Of a stretch of 18,675 nt of DNA, positions 1 through 8,822 are shown piece by piece. The translations under genes were made by a program, and so were the position numbers. The stretch comes from Serpula lacrymans var. lacrymans S7.9 (lineage: Eukaryota > Basidiomycota > Agaricomycetes > Boletales > Serpulaceae): NCBI RefSeq assembly GCF_000218685.1, contig NW_006763314.1:1-18675 (forward strand). Reading direction: 5' to 3'. The notes beneath the pieces are model-generated. The model did not search any database, was not told the DNA's origin, and was given only the letters and a program-made list of their open reading frames with translations. The stretch's first letter is position 1; each line of letters begins with the position of its first letter.

Positions 1-1
1 A

Positions 2-163
2 ACGTTTGATGACATCCCGATTGGCCTGCCTGTCAAGGTGTGTTTCACACTACTACATGGTCCAGGTATACATGGAAACCGACTTATTCGAGAACATTTC
101 CTGTCTATTTGTGAGGCTCAATACAGTCAGTTGCGCACTCTTCTGCAAAATGCAGTTTCATGA
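2..163 (+). CDS. 3' end of an unidentified gene (partial)
   Basis: The second reading frame is open from the window edge to a TGA at 161-163 and encodes about 53 residues with ordinary protein-like composition, including the stretch FDDIPIGLPVKV and a GPGIHGNRLIREHF segment. There is no start codon in the visible part, so this is most simply the last exon of a gene whose body lies outside the window. I do not recognise the family. A splice donor near 153 (gtttca) is weak and the sequence after it hits stops quickly, so termination at 161 is preferred. It could instead be an upstream exon of the transposase-like gene that begins near 409, but stops in between make that less likely. Confidence 0.4.
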   Translation, partial: TFDDIPIGLPVKVCFTLLHGPGIHGNRLIREHFLSICEAQYSQLRTLLQNAVS

Positions 164-408
164 TGACTGTTCTTACTTATTTATTTCTAGTATAGCCTAG
201 TCACTCTGTATTTTATATTACCTGATCTACATATATTTCACTGTGATGTTTAGAAGGTCGCCGAAGTGTTTGAGTAATAGTGTACTAGCTGTCTTAGCAA
301 AGCTTCAGCCAGTTTGAAATAGAAATTTAAATAAAAAGGAGAGTGCTCACCACTCCTATTCTCCAGTTTTGTCAACAACGGACTACAGCCCAACTACCTA
401 GTAAAAGC
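164..408. other. AT-rich spacer, no gene seen
   Basis: This stretch separates the tail of the first gene from the first predicted exon of the transposase-like gene. It is AT-rich with stops in all frames. A 3' splice-like pyrimidine/cag string ends near 366, so a non-coding or upstream exon boundary of the next gene is possible. No RNA gene, repeat or clear TATA box was recognised. Confidence 0.4.
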
Positions 409-1112
409 ATGTCAGTCTTCGAGCCAATGGTTGTCAGAGGTGTGATTAAAAACACCTTGACTGCTGGTGAATGTGTAAAGTTTGAGACTAATTGGAATGA
501 ATCTGTGAGTTGTTTTGTCATACAATCCAGTTAAAGATAAGAACTTACTTGAAATGAAGGTGAAACAATGTGTCAGAGCATGGGAAGGTAGTCATTCAAC
601 CCCAGCCAGTGAATTTCAAATGGCCCAGTACGAATGGGAGGCCCATGTGGTCGAGTATGTGGACTTTGTCAGTTCGGCAACATCTGTTCACCCCAACAGC
701 AAGAGTGGGTCAGTTCCACCAAATCTGAAGAGTAGCATACCTTTTTATGGCCCTCAATTTACACCTCCAACATTTTTGCAACTAGAAAAACGTAAACATC
801 TTCCAAATGTGAAGCCTGGAACTGCTTACATGAAGGAGATAACCATTGTCCACCCCTTCTATTTTGACGGCCTTGATCAATGCCCGAGGTGTCAGTCTCT
901 GGATGTGAAGTGGGGAGGATGGACTTCCACAGGACATCGAGATATTCATGGCATCCAAAGAGAAGAGTACGCACTAGGAGTCCAATTGCAATGCAAGGCC
1001 TGCAAAGAGAATAATAAGCAACGTGGTGATCCTAAAAGTGGAGAAGATATGTACTGCTTTGCGACCACAAGTCATCTATTCTGGGAGAAGTGGGAATTTT
1101 GGAAGATCCCTC
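409..1112 (+). CDS. Transposase-like host gene, 5' exons (409-466, 531-1112)
   Basis: These are the first two predicted exons of a 13-exon gene that continues at 12788. The ATG at 409 is the first in frame after a stop at 328, but an upstream exon cannot be excluded. The intron 467-530 (64 bp, donor gtgaat, branch CTAAT, acceptor tccag) is phase 1 and restores the frame. Exon 2 encodes a domain with C137-x2-C140 and C174-x2-C177, a likely zinc ribbon, in an HPFYFDG...CPRC...CKAC context. That context recurs at the N-terminus of a large basidiomycete family that I recall, without certainty, as DUF6729. Exon 2 ends with FWEKWEFWKIP and a donor gttagt at 1113. The next exon is 11.7 kb away because a copia element sits in the intron. 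The role is unknown; the following exons carry a transposase-like fold. Confidence 0.7.
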
Positions 1113-1121
1113 GTTAGTAAT

Positions 1122-1447
1122 TATTGTTTATCTAGCAATGAACAGCTCAGACTTTGAGTGAAGGTCTAAATATATTGAAATAATGTACCTAGCAATGAAC
1201 AGCTGGAAAAACAAAAGGTAAGCTAGGTACTCGTAATTTAACACTAAAGGGGAATCTCACCTCAGACTTCGAGTGAAGGTCTGAGGTGTCTGCCTAACAA
1301 CGACAGCGTATATAAGGGAGAACGGAATCAAAATCAAAAATGTTATCTGATGGCGCACGGGCCACTCCATCTACTAGGCCTGCCTAGTTCGGCGCTTGCG
1401 CCACTTCCCTTCTTTGTACGACGCTTGTTTCTCTCATATCTCCAACA
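1122..1447 (-). repeat. Element A 3' LTR
   Basis: This 326 bp copy matches 12413-12738 except at two sites, both CpG here (tacgacgc) and TpG/CpA in the other copy. It contains a 16-nt direct repeat (1132-1147 and 1189-1204), a 20-nt direct repeat with one mismatch (1148-1167 and 1263-1282), a hairpin (1259-1287), and a TATATA string near 1310 that reads on both strands. Confidence 0.95.
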
Positions 1448-1454
1448 CTCCCCC

Positions 1455-2897
1455 TCAAGCTCTACAGAGTCCGAGGGCACTTGCAAAGTGCTTGACCTTA
1501 GCTGAGGGCAGAGCTTTTGTGAGTACGTCCGCTGTCATATCTTCGGTTGGGCAATAGGTGATCTCAATCTTTCCATCTTCTATAGCATGTCGAATGAAAT
1601 GGTATCGAATATCAATATGTTTTGTGCGCGCGTGGTATTGACCGTCTTTAAAAAGAGCTATCGCGGATTGATTGTCACATAGAAGGTTAGTCAGTGGTAG
1701 ATTTTGGTCGAATAACTCATTTATAAACATCCTTGCCCATAACAGTTCCTTGGTTGCATGTGTTGCAGCCACATACTCGGCTTTTGTCGTTGACAATGCA
1801 ACGATTTCTTGTTGCTTAGAATACCACAATACAGCGCCTCCATCAACCATCATGGCGTAGTCAGATATGGCTCGCCTGTTATTGTTCATGCTCCCATCCG
1901 CGTTGGTATATCCGGTGAGTAGTTGTTCATCCGGACTGTATGTTAACCATAACTCTCTGGTTCCTTTTAGGTATTGAATTACCCTCTTTGCTGCCTCCCA
2001 ATGGGCCGGACCTGGGTTTTCGACGAAGCGTGATAGGATTGCGATGGCATGTGCAATATTGGGGCGAGTTCCGATTGCTGCATACATCAGTGATCCCACC
2101 GCTTCTCGGTACGGGACGTCTCGCATTTCTGCATAGTTCTTGAGCAATTTAGGACTTTGATCCTTGCTCAGGTACGTGCTCGCAACCATCGGAATCGCTA
2201 ATGGTTTTGCGTCTTCTAGGTTGAAGTGTCTGACCACCGTATTGATGTAACTGCGTTGGGACATGTACAAGGTGCGGGAAATCCTGTCTCTCTTGATTTC
2301 GATGCCTAGCATCCAATGGAGCTCGCCCAGATTGCTCACCTCAAACAACTTGCCTAGGTCAATCTTTAGACGTTTCATCTCAGTCGCAGACGGTGTAATT
2401 AGGGTCATGTTGTCGACGTGGACAGCAATGATAGTGAGTCCTTCTCTTTGGTGTTTGTAGAAAACAGCATGGTCTGTTTTGCACCAAACTAAACCTATCT
2501 TTTTAAGTCCGTCGCATAGCGTTTGGTACCACCTACGTCCAGCTTGCTTAAGGCCGTATAGTGTCTTGTTCAGACGTAGTACCATAGATTCACGACCGTG
2601 GGCATGGTAGCCTGGTGGCTGTTGCATGAAAATGACTTTGTCATCGTCAATTTCGCCGTTTAGATAGGCACTCTTGACGTCTATTTGGTGAGCTTCCCAA
2701 TCGTTTCTAGCGGTTGTCACTAGTATGATTCTTAGAGATGCCATTTTGGCTACAGGGGCAAATATGTCAAAATAGTCGATTCCTTCGACTTGGCTAAAGC
2801 CTTGGGCTACTAGCCTGGCTTTGTACTTGTCGACGTCGCCTAAAGCAGTCTTCTTGACTTTGAAGACCCAGCACCAGCCAACCACATTGGCGCCTTA
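1455..2897 (-). pseudogene. Element A reverse transcriptase and RNase H, catalytically altered
   Basis: This is the rest of pol on the far side of element B, in the same frame as 9053-10214. It holds RVT_2-type motifs (WVFKVKK, KARLVAQGF, DVKSAYLNG, TLYGLKQAGRRW) and the copia RNase H. The polymerase motif normally (Y/F)VDD reads HVDN at 2409-2420. The RNase H first Asp (normally TDAD) is Asn in YTNAD (1902-1904), and the usual STTEAEY reads STTKAEY (Lys codon 1782-1784). TRPDIA reads TRPNIA. Apart from the TAA at its start the frame is open for 476 codons to the TGA at 1455-1457. The enzyme would be expected to be inactive. Confidence 0.9.
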
Positions 2898-3125
2898 TGA
2901 TAAAATTGGATAATGACCAGACCAGGGATTGAACCTGGAACCTTCTGGATACATGCCAGCTGCTCTACCAATTGAGCTATATGGCCAAGGTTATACAATG
3001 TAGGATCTTAAACATGACATGCAACCACGGACATCTTACACAGAATAGCTGCTGCATACTGGGCTGGCTTACAAATCAGAGGTATTATCCTATGGAGTAT
3101 TGGTATGTCAGAGTATATTCTAACA
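2898..3125 (-). repeat. Element B outer LTR1, 3' copy
   Basis: This 228 bp LTR is identical to 8823-9050 except at 3033 (A here, G at 8958), a CpG site in the other copy. It contains the tRNA-like sequence at 2914-2986. The internal side abuts a purine tract (rc of ctccctcct, 3126-3134). Confidence 0.95.
2914..2986 (-). tRNA. tRNA-like sequence inside LTR1 (3' LTR copy)
   Basis: Read on the minus strand these 73 nt fold as a cloverleaf: acceptor GGCCATA/TCTGGTC with one mismatch and one G-U, D arm GCTC/GAGC around AATTGGTA, a four-pair anticodon stem CTGG/CCAG around CATGTAT, and T arm CCAGG/CCTGG around TTCAATC. An A-box-like TAGCTCAATTGG and a B-box GGTTCAATCCC are present, and a TTTT lies about 10 nt downstream. 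The standard U33 is missing; conventional numbering would give TGT, so no amino acid is assigned. It is probably a tRNA-derived Pol III module, not a functional tRNA. Confidence 0.7.
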
Positions 3126-3235
3126 CTCCCTCCTGATCTGACATATCCATATATGGTAAGTGTATAAACATAGCCAAGCATGTAAGAATGACTAAGCTTA
3201 TATAATAGCACAATAAAGCACCAGGGCTCATAACC
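3126..3235 (-). mobile_element. 110 bp segment: putative internal region of a miniature (TRIM-like) element
   Basis: The segment has a primer-binding site at one end and a polypurine tract at the other and has no coding capacity. With two LTR1 copies it would make a 566 bp element, the size range of terminal-repeat retrotransposons in miniature. This is inference from the order of parts; no free-standing copy is in the window. Confidence 0.55.
3222..3235 (-). promoter_or_regulatory. Second primer-binding site, after internal LTR2
   Basis: The same 14 nt as the main primer-binding site recur next to LTR2. The match with 8809-8828 extends 6 nt into the LTR ends, 20 nt in all (3222-3241). A primer-binding site at the 3' side of gag-pol is not expected in a simple element and marks the composite junction. 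Confidence 0.8.
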
Positions 3236-3555
3236 TGATAAGAACAAAGCTTGAAGGAAGTGTCTAGCCACTTGCTGAGAGCAATCAGGGACTGGAACTA
3301 GAGTCCAATGTGAGTAACTAGAGAATTAAAGAGTATGACAGGTATACAGTACCTAGAGTCCAATGTGAGTAACTAGAGAATAGGAAGCATTGGACTCTGC
3401 AGTACTGTCCGAAGTTTTGTAAACAAAGGTAAACAAAGCAGCCACAAAGGCGAAATAATAGAGAACACAATCAATAGTGAATGATAGAAGAATAGATAGA
3501 GAAAGGAATGAAAATATAGAGGTAGCACAAAGGTGCAGAATCACCAAAACTAACA
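3236..3555 (-). repeat. Internal LTR2 (320 bp), LTR of the autonomous copia
   Basis: On the minus strand it begins TGTTAGTTTTGG immediately after a polypurine tract (CAGGGGGGAG) and ends TTCTTATCA immediately before a primer-binding site, so both ends look like genuine LTR ends. It is unlike LTR1 except for the terminal six bases at each end. There is no flanking duplication (taacc versus ctccc). It contains a 29-nt direct repeat, 3298-3326 and 3353-3381, spaced 55 bp. No second copy exists upstream of gag-pol. Confidence 0.8.
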
Positions 3556-3598
3556 CTCCCCCCTGATGCTGCACCTCCCAAGCATCAGCTCCCCCCTG
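3556..3598 (-). other. Duplicated polypurine tract of the autonomous copia
   Basis: The string TCAGGGGGGAG (minus strand) occurs twice about 33 nt apart: once overlapping the end of gag-pol and its TGA stop (3585-3587), and once directly abutting the start of LTR2 at 3555. Only the LTR-proximal copy is positioned to prime plus-strand synthesis. Confidence 0.6.
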
Positions 3599-6500
3599 AT
3601 CTAATAAGTCCCATCATCTTCCTGAACACTTCCACTTTAGGCTTGGCAAGAGCCTTGGTCAACAAGTCTGCAGGCATTTCAGCAGTGGGAACAAAGGTAG
3701 GAGCAATCTGCCCAGAGTCAACAACATCTCTCAACCAATGCCATCGCAGATCAAGGTGTTTCATCCGACCATGGTGCTCAGGGTTTTTGGATACAGAGAT
3801 GGCAGATTGGTTGTCAATATGAAGGGTGGAAGGAGAGGTGATAGGATAGCCCATTTCCTTCAACAAATTTCGCATCCAGCAAATCTCTTTGCCAGCCTCA
3901 ACAGCAGCAATGTATTCTGCTTCAGTGGTGGACAGAGCAACAATGTTCTGAAGCTTGGAGCTCCAGGAGACAGCACCAGATCCCATCTTGACAATATAGG
4001 CACCAGTAGAACGACCAGAGTCCTTATCACCACCATGATCAGCATCAGAGAAAGTGGTGAAGAGTTCAGTGGAATTGGGATCAGGACCAAGGACAAGGGA
4101 ATGATCAAGGGTGCCTTGCAAGTAGCGGAACAAGTGCTTGACAGCGCTCCAGTGAGTAAGACCAGGATTAGAGTTATATCTGGCAAGGACTCCAACAGTG
4201 TAGGCAATGTCAGGACGAGTGGTAGTAGCCAGATACATCAGAGCACCAACAGCAGCAAGGTAGGGAATGTCCTTCATCAAAGCAGGATCACTGGATGTTT
4301 TGGGAGACATGTCCTTGGTGAGGCGCAAACCAGGATCCATGGGAGTGGACACAGGCTTGCAGTCCTTCATGCCAAAGCGCTCCAAAATGTCCAGAGTGTA
4401 CTGATGTTGGGAGAGGGAGATGGTGCGATTACTTGGGTCTCTAGTGATGGAAATGCCAAGTAGGTAAGAAGTAGGGCCAAGATCACGAAGCTTAAAGTGC
4501 AGGGAGAGGTCCTTGACAGCTTGGTCAAGTGCAGAAGTAGAAGTGGATGCCAGTGTCATGTCATCAACAAAGACAGGCAGGATAATGCACACATCAGCTC
4601 TGTTAAAGACATAGATGGCAGAGTCTGAATAAGTACGCTTGAATCCGAGTTTTTCAAGCACAGTGTGCATCTTCTGGTTCCACATTCTGCCTCCCTGCTT
4701 TGTCCCATAGATGGCCTTGTCCAACTGGCAAACAAGATTGCGAGGACCCTGATGGAATCCCTCTGGCTGATGCATGTAAACCTTGACATCCATGACTCCA
4801 TTCAGGAATGCATGGGAAATGTCAATGGAGCGCAAATGGAGGTTGTGGATGGCTGCAATGGCAAGGACAACTCTGATGGATGATATGCGGACAGTAGGTG
4901 CAAATATTTCGAGGAAATCAAAGCCAGGGCGCTGGTTATAACCTTTGGCCACATATCTGGCCTTGTAGCGCTCAACAGTGCCATCCGAGTTGCGCTTGAT
5001 CTTGAAGACCCACTTTCCACCAATAGCCTTGACTCCAGGAGGTAGTTCCACTAGTGACCAAGTACCATTGCGCTCATGAGCTTGAAGCTCTTCCATGGCT
5101 GCCTCTCTCCATTTATCTGCATCAGGACGCTTCATTGCATCTGCAAATGACCTAGGCTCAGCAGAGTCTCCAAAGTGTGCCACTTCATCATCAACTGCCT
5201 CAGAATCACTGTCATCACTCTCAATGGCAGGAGTAGGTTGTCTGTGTTGAAGCCACCATGGTCTAGGTGGTCTCCTAGCCCTTACAGGGCGTCTCAGTGC
5301 AATAGGCAAGTCAGGAGAAGGTGAGCGATGAGGAGGGTGATTTGGAAGCTCAGGAGGTTGATTCACAGGTGGTTTTGCATCAAGGTCCAAATGAGGCCCA
5401 TTGTCAGGCAATGGTTGAGGCTGCTGAAGTGCAGCTGGTGGGCCTATATCTCCCCCTGGACCTGGTGCAGGGACATCCTCAATCAGGCCCAATGGCATGG
5501 ATAGCGAAGGTGGAGTGGGAGGTGGAGGCGGGACATTGTCAGAAGACCTCTTCAAGCCAGGGAAGTAGCGCTCATCAAAATCAGCTCTCTCAGAGATAAC
5601 AGTGTGCTTGGTGGTAGGATTGTAGAATTTCCATCCCTTGTATCCCTCAGGGTAACCAATGAACACACATTTCTCCATATGAGAGCCAAAGACGCCTCTT
5701 TTGTCCTTTTGCACATGCACATAGGCAGTGTAGCCCCAAACGCGAAGGTGAGACATGTCAGGCTTGCGTCCATACCACAACTCAAATGGAGTGGCATGGG
5801 CCACTGCATCAGTGGGACACCTGTTCCAGACATGCACCAAAGCGGACAGACATTCACCCCAGAAGCTGTTAGGCAATGCAGACTCTGATAACATGGCAGT
5901 GATACGCTCAGTCAGAAGTCTGTTTGCTCGTTCTGCCACACCATTTTGCTGAGGACGATTCCTGGTGGTATGCTGTCTGACAATCCCATGGTCATCTGTA
6001 AATTGCTCAAATTCCTTGGACATGTACTCTCCCCCTTTGTCATCGCGCAAAGCCTTGATTTTACGCTCCAATTGAGTCTCAGCATAAGCCTTGAATCTCT
6101 TGAAAGCATCAAAGACATCTGACTTGGCCTTGAGAGGCACAACAACACGGAATCGACTGTGATCGTCAATGAAGGTGACCCAGTAGCGATAACCAGAGAA
6201 TGTGGGGGAAGAGACTTGGTGTACATCAGAATGGATGAGGTCCAAAGGATGAGCAGAGCGAGTATCAGATGAGGGGAATGGATTGGCATGCATCTTGCCA
6301 GACAAGCACGGTTCACAGACAGGATCAGGAGCAGCCTTGGATTCCAGTGTAAGCCCAGTGACCAGATCTCTCTGTATCAGTCTCTTGACATCAGCATGAT
6401 GGTGGTGAGCCAATCTGCGATGCCAGAGCATCAAATCAAGTGGTATAGTCGCAGTAAAATGTCCCAATTCAAGACAAGCAGCAGTAAATCCATCAAGGAA

Positions 6501-7817
6501 TGCTGCATTGTTGTCATTGATAGTTGCAGTGAACAAGAGAGTGTTGTCACGCATAAAGGACATGGAATGAGACGAAATGGTGACATTGAAACCACTTTGA
6601 CGAGTTAAATACAAGACTGAGAGGAGATTATTTCGAAGATCTGGTACATGGAGCACTCTAGAGAATTCCACAGCCCTAGCCACTTTGCCATTCATCACAG
6701 GATTAAACACCACAGTACCAACACCAGCTGAATAGACGACAGTGTGATCAGCCAGCTTGATTGGCACACGATATGGGGTATAGTGGTGCACCCAATGACG
6801 ATGAGGTGTCATATGAGAAGTGGTGCCTGTGTCTGCATTCCAATCAACGTCAGCATCAAGTTGGAGAGGGCAGTGAGGATCAGAGGGATGAATGGAACGA
6901 AGACTTGCATTTTCAGCTGATTCAGTGACCACAGTAGATGAATTGGCATTGTTGGGCGAAGATTTGGGCTGCTGAGAGGTATTCTGAGAGTTGCTGGGGC
7001 CTGCCTGAGCCTTATTGCCACGCTTGTAGCGATTCTTAGCGCCCTCCGCCGCCTGTTGGCGACTGATAACATATCTGTGGCATTTATCCTGGGTATGACC
7101 AAGTAAACCACAGAAATCACACTGAATGCGAGTAGAGGTGGTGGATTGGTTGCAATGATGGCAGTTAGGATGGGTACAGGTGCTATTAGCAGTGGTAGAC
7201 AAAAAATGCAAGGCAGAATCGACTTCAGCACGACGACGGCGATTGACCTCTTCAGCAAGGAAAGCATCCCTGAGCTGAGTTTTATCCAAGGTGCCCAGAA
7301 GCAGTAGAGACGAAGTAAAGTGGGCATATTGATCAGGAAGCGCCCTAATCATGGCCATGCATGTCAATTCATCGTCCAATTCAGACAATGAGAAGCCAGT
7401 AGGACGAAGATTTTGAATTTGATGCATGCCTTCGTCAATTCTGGTCATGAGAGACTGCAGGGACTCGTCCTCCTTCTTTCTGATAGAGAAGAAGTCGTCA
7501 TAGGCATTAAATCTCGTCCCAGGCTTCTTAGAGACGTGCACAATGGCCAATTTCTCCCAGATCTTGACAGGATCATCAATGATGCCATCAAGATGGATGC
7601 GCTGCTCTTTGGTGACATTGAGGTATAATGCACCAGCAGCCTTTTCAGCTCTCAACTCCCATTTCTCTATTGCTTCAGCGTCAGTCCCAGGACACTTTTC
7701 AGTGCCAGGGACAAGCCTCCACAGTCCCTTGGTCATCAACCAAGCTTGCATTTCACCACTCCACTGGGGGTAGTTAGTGCCAGACAAGGGATGGAACTTT
7801 GGGTCAGAGTCAGACAT
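3585..7817 (-). CDS. Intact copia gag-pol polyprotein of element B
   Basis: One uninterrupted frame encodes 1410 residues, full length for a single-ORF copia polyprotein. Domains: gag with a GTNYPQW start (residues 8-200); CCHC zinc knuckle (C233, C236, H241, C246); aspartic protease DTG (329-331); GAG-pre-integrase zinc region (H466, H471, C501, C504); integrase core with D531, D593, E629 (35 residues between the last two); proline-rich linker (760-860); reverse transcriptase with D999 and the FVDDM motif (D1085, D1086); RNase H with D1258, E1299, D1335. Every catalytic residue expected for activity is present. The start is the first ATG (7817), after a leader of about 1 kb; the stop lies 29 nt before LTR2. 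With near-identical outer LTRs this is a candidate source of enzymes for itself and for non-autonomous relatives. Confidence 0.95.
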   Translation of the reverse strand: MSDSDPKFHPLSGTNYPQWSGEMQAWLMTKGLWRLVPGTEKCPGTDAEAIEKWELRAEKAAGALYLNVTKEQRIHLDGIIDDPVKIWEKLAIVHVSKKPGTRFNAYDDFFSIRKKEDESLQSLMTRIDEGMHQIQNLRPTGFSLSELDDELTCMAMIRALPDQYAHFTSSLLLLGTLDKTQLRDAFLAEEVNRRRRAEVDSALHFLSTTANSTCTHPNCHHCNQSTTSTRIQCDFCGLLGHTQDKCHRYVISRQQAAEGAKNRYKRGNKAQAGPSNSQNTSQQPKSSPNNANSSTVVTESAENASLRSIHPSDPHCPLQLDADVDWNADTGTTSHMTPHRHWVHHYTPYRVPIKLADHTVVYSAGVGTVVFNPVMNGKVARAVEFSRVLHVPDLRNNLLSVLYLTRQSGFNVTISSHSMSFMRDNTLLFTATINDNNAAFLDGFTAACLELGHFTATIPLDLMLWHRRLAHHHHADVKRLIQRDLVTGLTLESKAAPDPVCEPCLSGKMHANPFPSSDTRSAHPLDLIHSDVHQVSSPTFSGYRYWVTFIDDHSRFRVVVPLKAKSDVFDAFKRFKAYAETQLERKIKALRDDKGGEYMSKEFEQFTDDHGIVRQHTTRNRPQQNGVAERANRLLTERITAMLSESALPNSFWGECLSALVHVWNRCPTDAVAHATPFELWYGRKPDMSHLRVWGYTAYVHVQKDKRGVFGSHMEKCVFIGYPEGYKGWKFYNPTTKHTVISERADFDERYFPGLKRSSDNVPPPPPTPPSLSMPLGLIEDVPAPGPGGDIGPPAALQQPQPLPDNGPHLDLDAKPPVNQPPELPNHPPHRSPSPDLPIALRRPVRARRPPRPWWLQHRQPTPAIESDDSDSEAVDDEVAHFGDSAEPRSFADAMKRPDADKWREAAMEELQAHERNGTWSLVELPPGVKAIGGKWVFKIKRNSDGTVERYKARYVAKGYNQRPGFDFLEIFAPTVRISSIRVVLAIAAIHNLHLRSIDISHAFLNGVMDVKVYMHQPEGFHQGPRNLVCQLDKAIYGTKQGGRMWNQKMHTVLEKLGFKRTYSDSAIYVFNRADVCIILPVFVDDMTLASTSTSALDQAVKDLSLHFKLRDLGPTSYLLGISITRDPSNRTISLSQHQYTLDILERFGMKDCKPVSTPMDPGLRLTKDMSPKTSSDPALMKDIPYLAAVGALMYLATTTRPDIAYTVGVLARYNSNPGLTHWSAVKHLFRYLQGTLDHSLVLGPDPNSTELFTTFSDADHGGDKDSGRSTGAYIVKMGSGAVSWSSKLQNIVALSTTEAEYIAAVEAGKEICWMRNLLKEMGYPITSPSTLHIDNQSAISVSKNPEHHGRMKHLDLRWHWLRDVVDSGQIAPTFVPTAEMPADLLTKALAKPKVEVFRKMMGLIRSGGS

Positions 7818-8822
7818 GATGGGTGTTGTATAAGACGATAGAGCGAATATAAATGATGTAGGAGATGGCTATAGGCGATGAAACAGTGGCAAAGATGATG
7901 GGCAACAGTAGGAGGCGAGCAGATAAGATGGTGAGGCGGTATAGAGAGGATATGGAGAGGGTGAAAAAGGGCAATGATAGGTCCAAATAGGGTCCAAAAA
8001 GCGTCCAAAAAGCGATCCAGGAGGGTGCTAAGGCTTCCTAGTGCTGCTACAGGGTTACGCCTGTGTTCCCCTTTCAATTCCACACTGATATTAACAGAGA
8101 AATCGCCTCGAGACAGTGTTGGTTAATAGGGCTTGTATATGAGTCAACAAAGTGACTTAAGCTCCCCAAACACCGCAGACTGAGAGAGGCTCTAGGCAAC
8201 AGCAAACTGAGGCAATGCAGGCGAGCTTCACAGTCTATAGGCTTGTTCTATCTGATAATGGACAGAGTAGAGAAGATTGGAGCTTTATGCACACACCAGA
8301 TATGCCAAAAAGCGAAAAATAGGGCAAAAAGTCGAAATTGATGCAGAGACAGATAAGATGGATGGATTGCCACCAAATCAGAGGTATAGGGAACGTTTTT
8401 ATAGAGTAATAGATGGCCCAAATATTACAAGATCCGAGCACAGGATGTGGAGATATGGAATAGGGGGCCAAAAGGTGATCAAATGATGATAAAGGCTCAC
8501 AGAAAGATCCAGCTCAAATCCAACCGCTCTGACAGGTCTCCTAGGGTTATTTAGGCCGTAGAAGACGATGGTAGAAGTTACAGGACAATCAGATAAGGAT
8601 TGGGCGAGATATGGTGCAGATAAGACCAAAAAAGCGTCCAAAATGGGGGTAACTTGCAACAAGGAGTTGTTGTTGGAGATCAAGATGAGATCAGAGTAAT
8701 CTGAGGTGATGGATGAGATAATAAGAGTCCCAGAAGACGATGGTTACGATGGATAAGCAGTAGGACACTTGGATGGTGAGATATGAGGTCAGGAAGATGG
8801 CTAGAGCACAGGGCTCATAACC
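7818..8822 (-). other. Untranslated leader of element B
   Basis: About 1 kb lies between the primer-binding site and the gag ATG. No convincing coding region was seen. On the + strand it is purine-rich with recurring short words: gtccaaaaagcg twice in tandem (7992-8003 and 8003-8014) with a related string near 8624-8645, and agaagacgatggt at 8560-8572 and 8732-8744. A packaging or dimerisation signal would be expected somewhere here, but none can be pinpointed. Confidence 0.5.
8809..8822 (-). promoter_or_regulatory. Element B primer-binding site (initiator tRNA-Met half-molecule)
   Basis: Directly after the 5' LTR1 the minus strand reads GGTTATGAGCCCTG, the complement of the conserved fungal initiator tRNA-Met anticodon arm CAGGGCTCATAACC. 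Priming from the anticodon arm of a cleaved initiator tRNA is established for Drosophila copia and yeast Ty5. Confidence 0.8.

Noticed and set aside
505..559. Alternative first intron of the host gene, 505-559
   Set aside because: The phase would fit, but the acceptor is a poor aaatgaag; 467-530 also fits the phase and has a better branch site and pyrimidine-rich acceptor.
2914..2986. A functional nuclear tRNA-Thr(TGT) gene
   Set aside because: The anticodon loop lacks U33, the top pair of the anticodon stem and one acceptor pair are mismatched, and the sequence is inside an LTR in both copies.
3236..3555. LTR2 as a solo LTR inserted into element B
   Set aside because: No target duplication flanks it (taacc versus ctccc), and it is bordered by a polypurine tract and a primer-binding site, which a random insertion would not provide.
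3738..4463. A 241-codon + strand open frame, and others opposite 4665-6608
   Set aside because: They lie antisense to the intact gag-pol, have no recognisable domains, and are explained as shadows of a highly codon-biased long frame.
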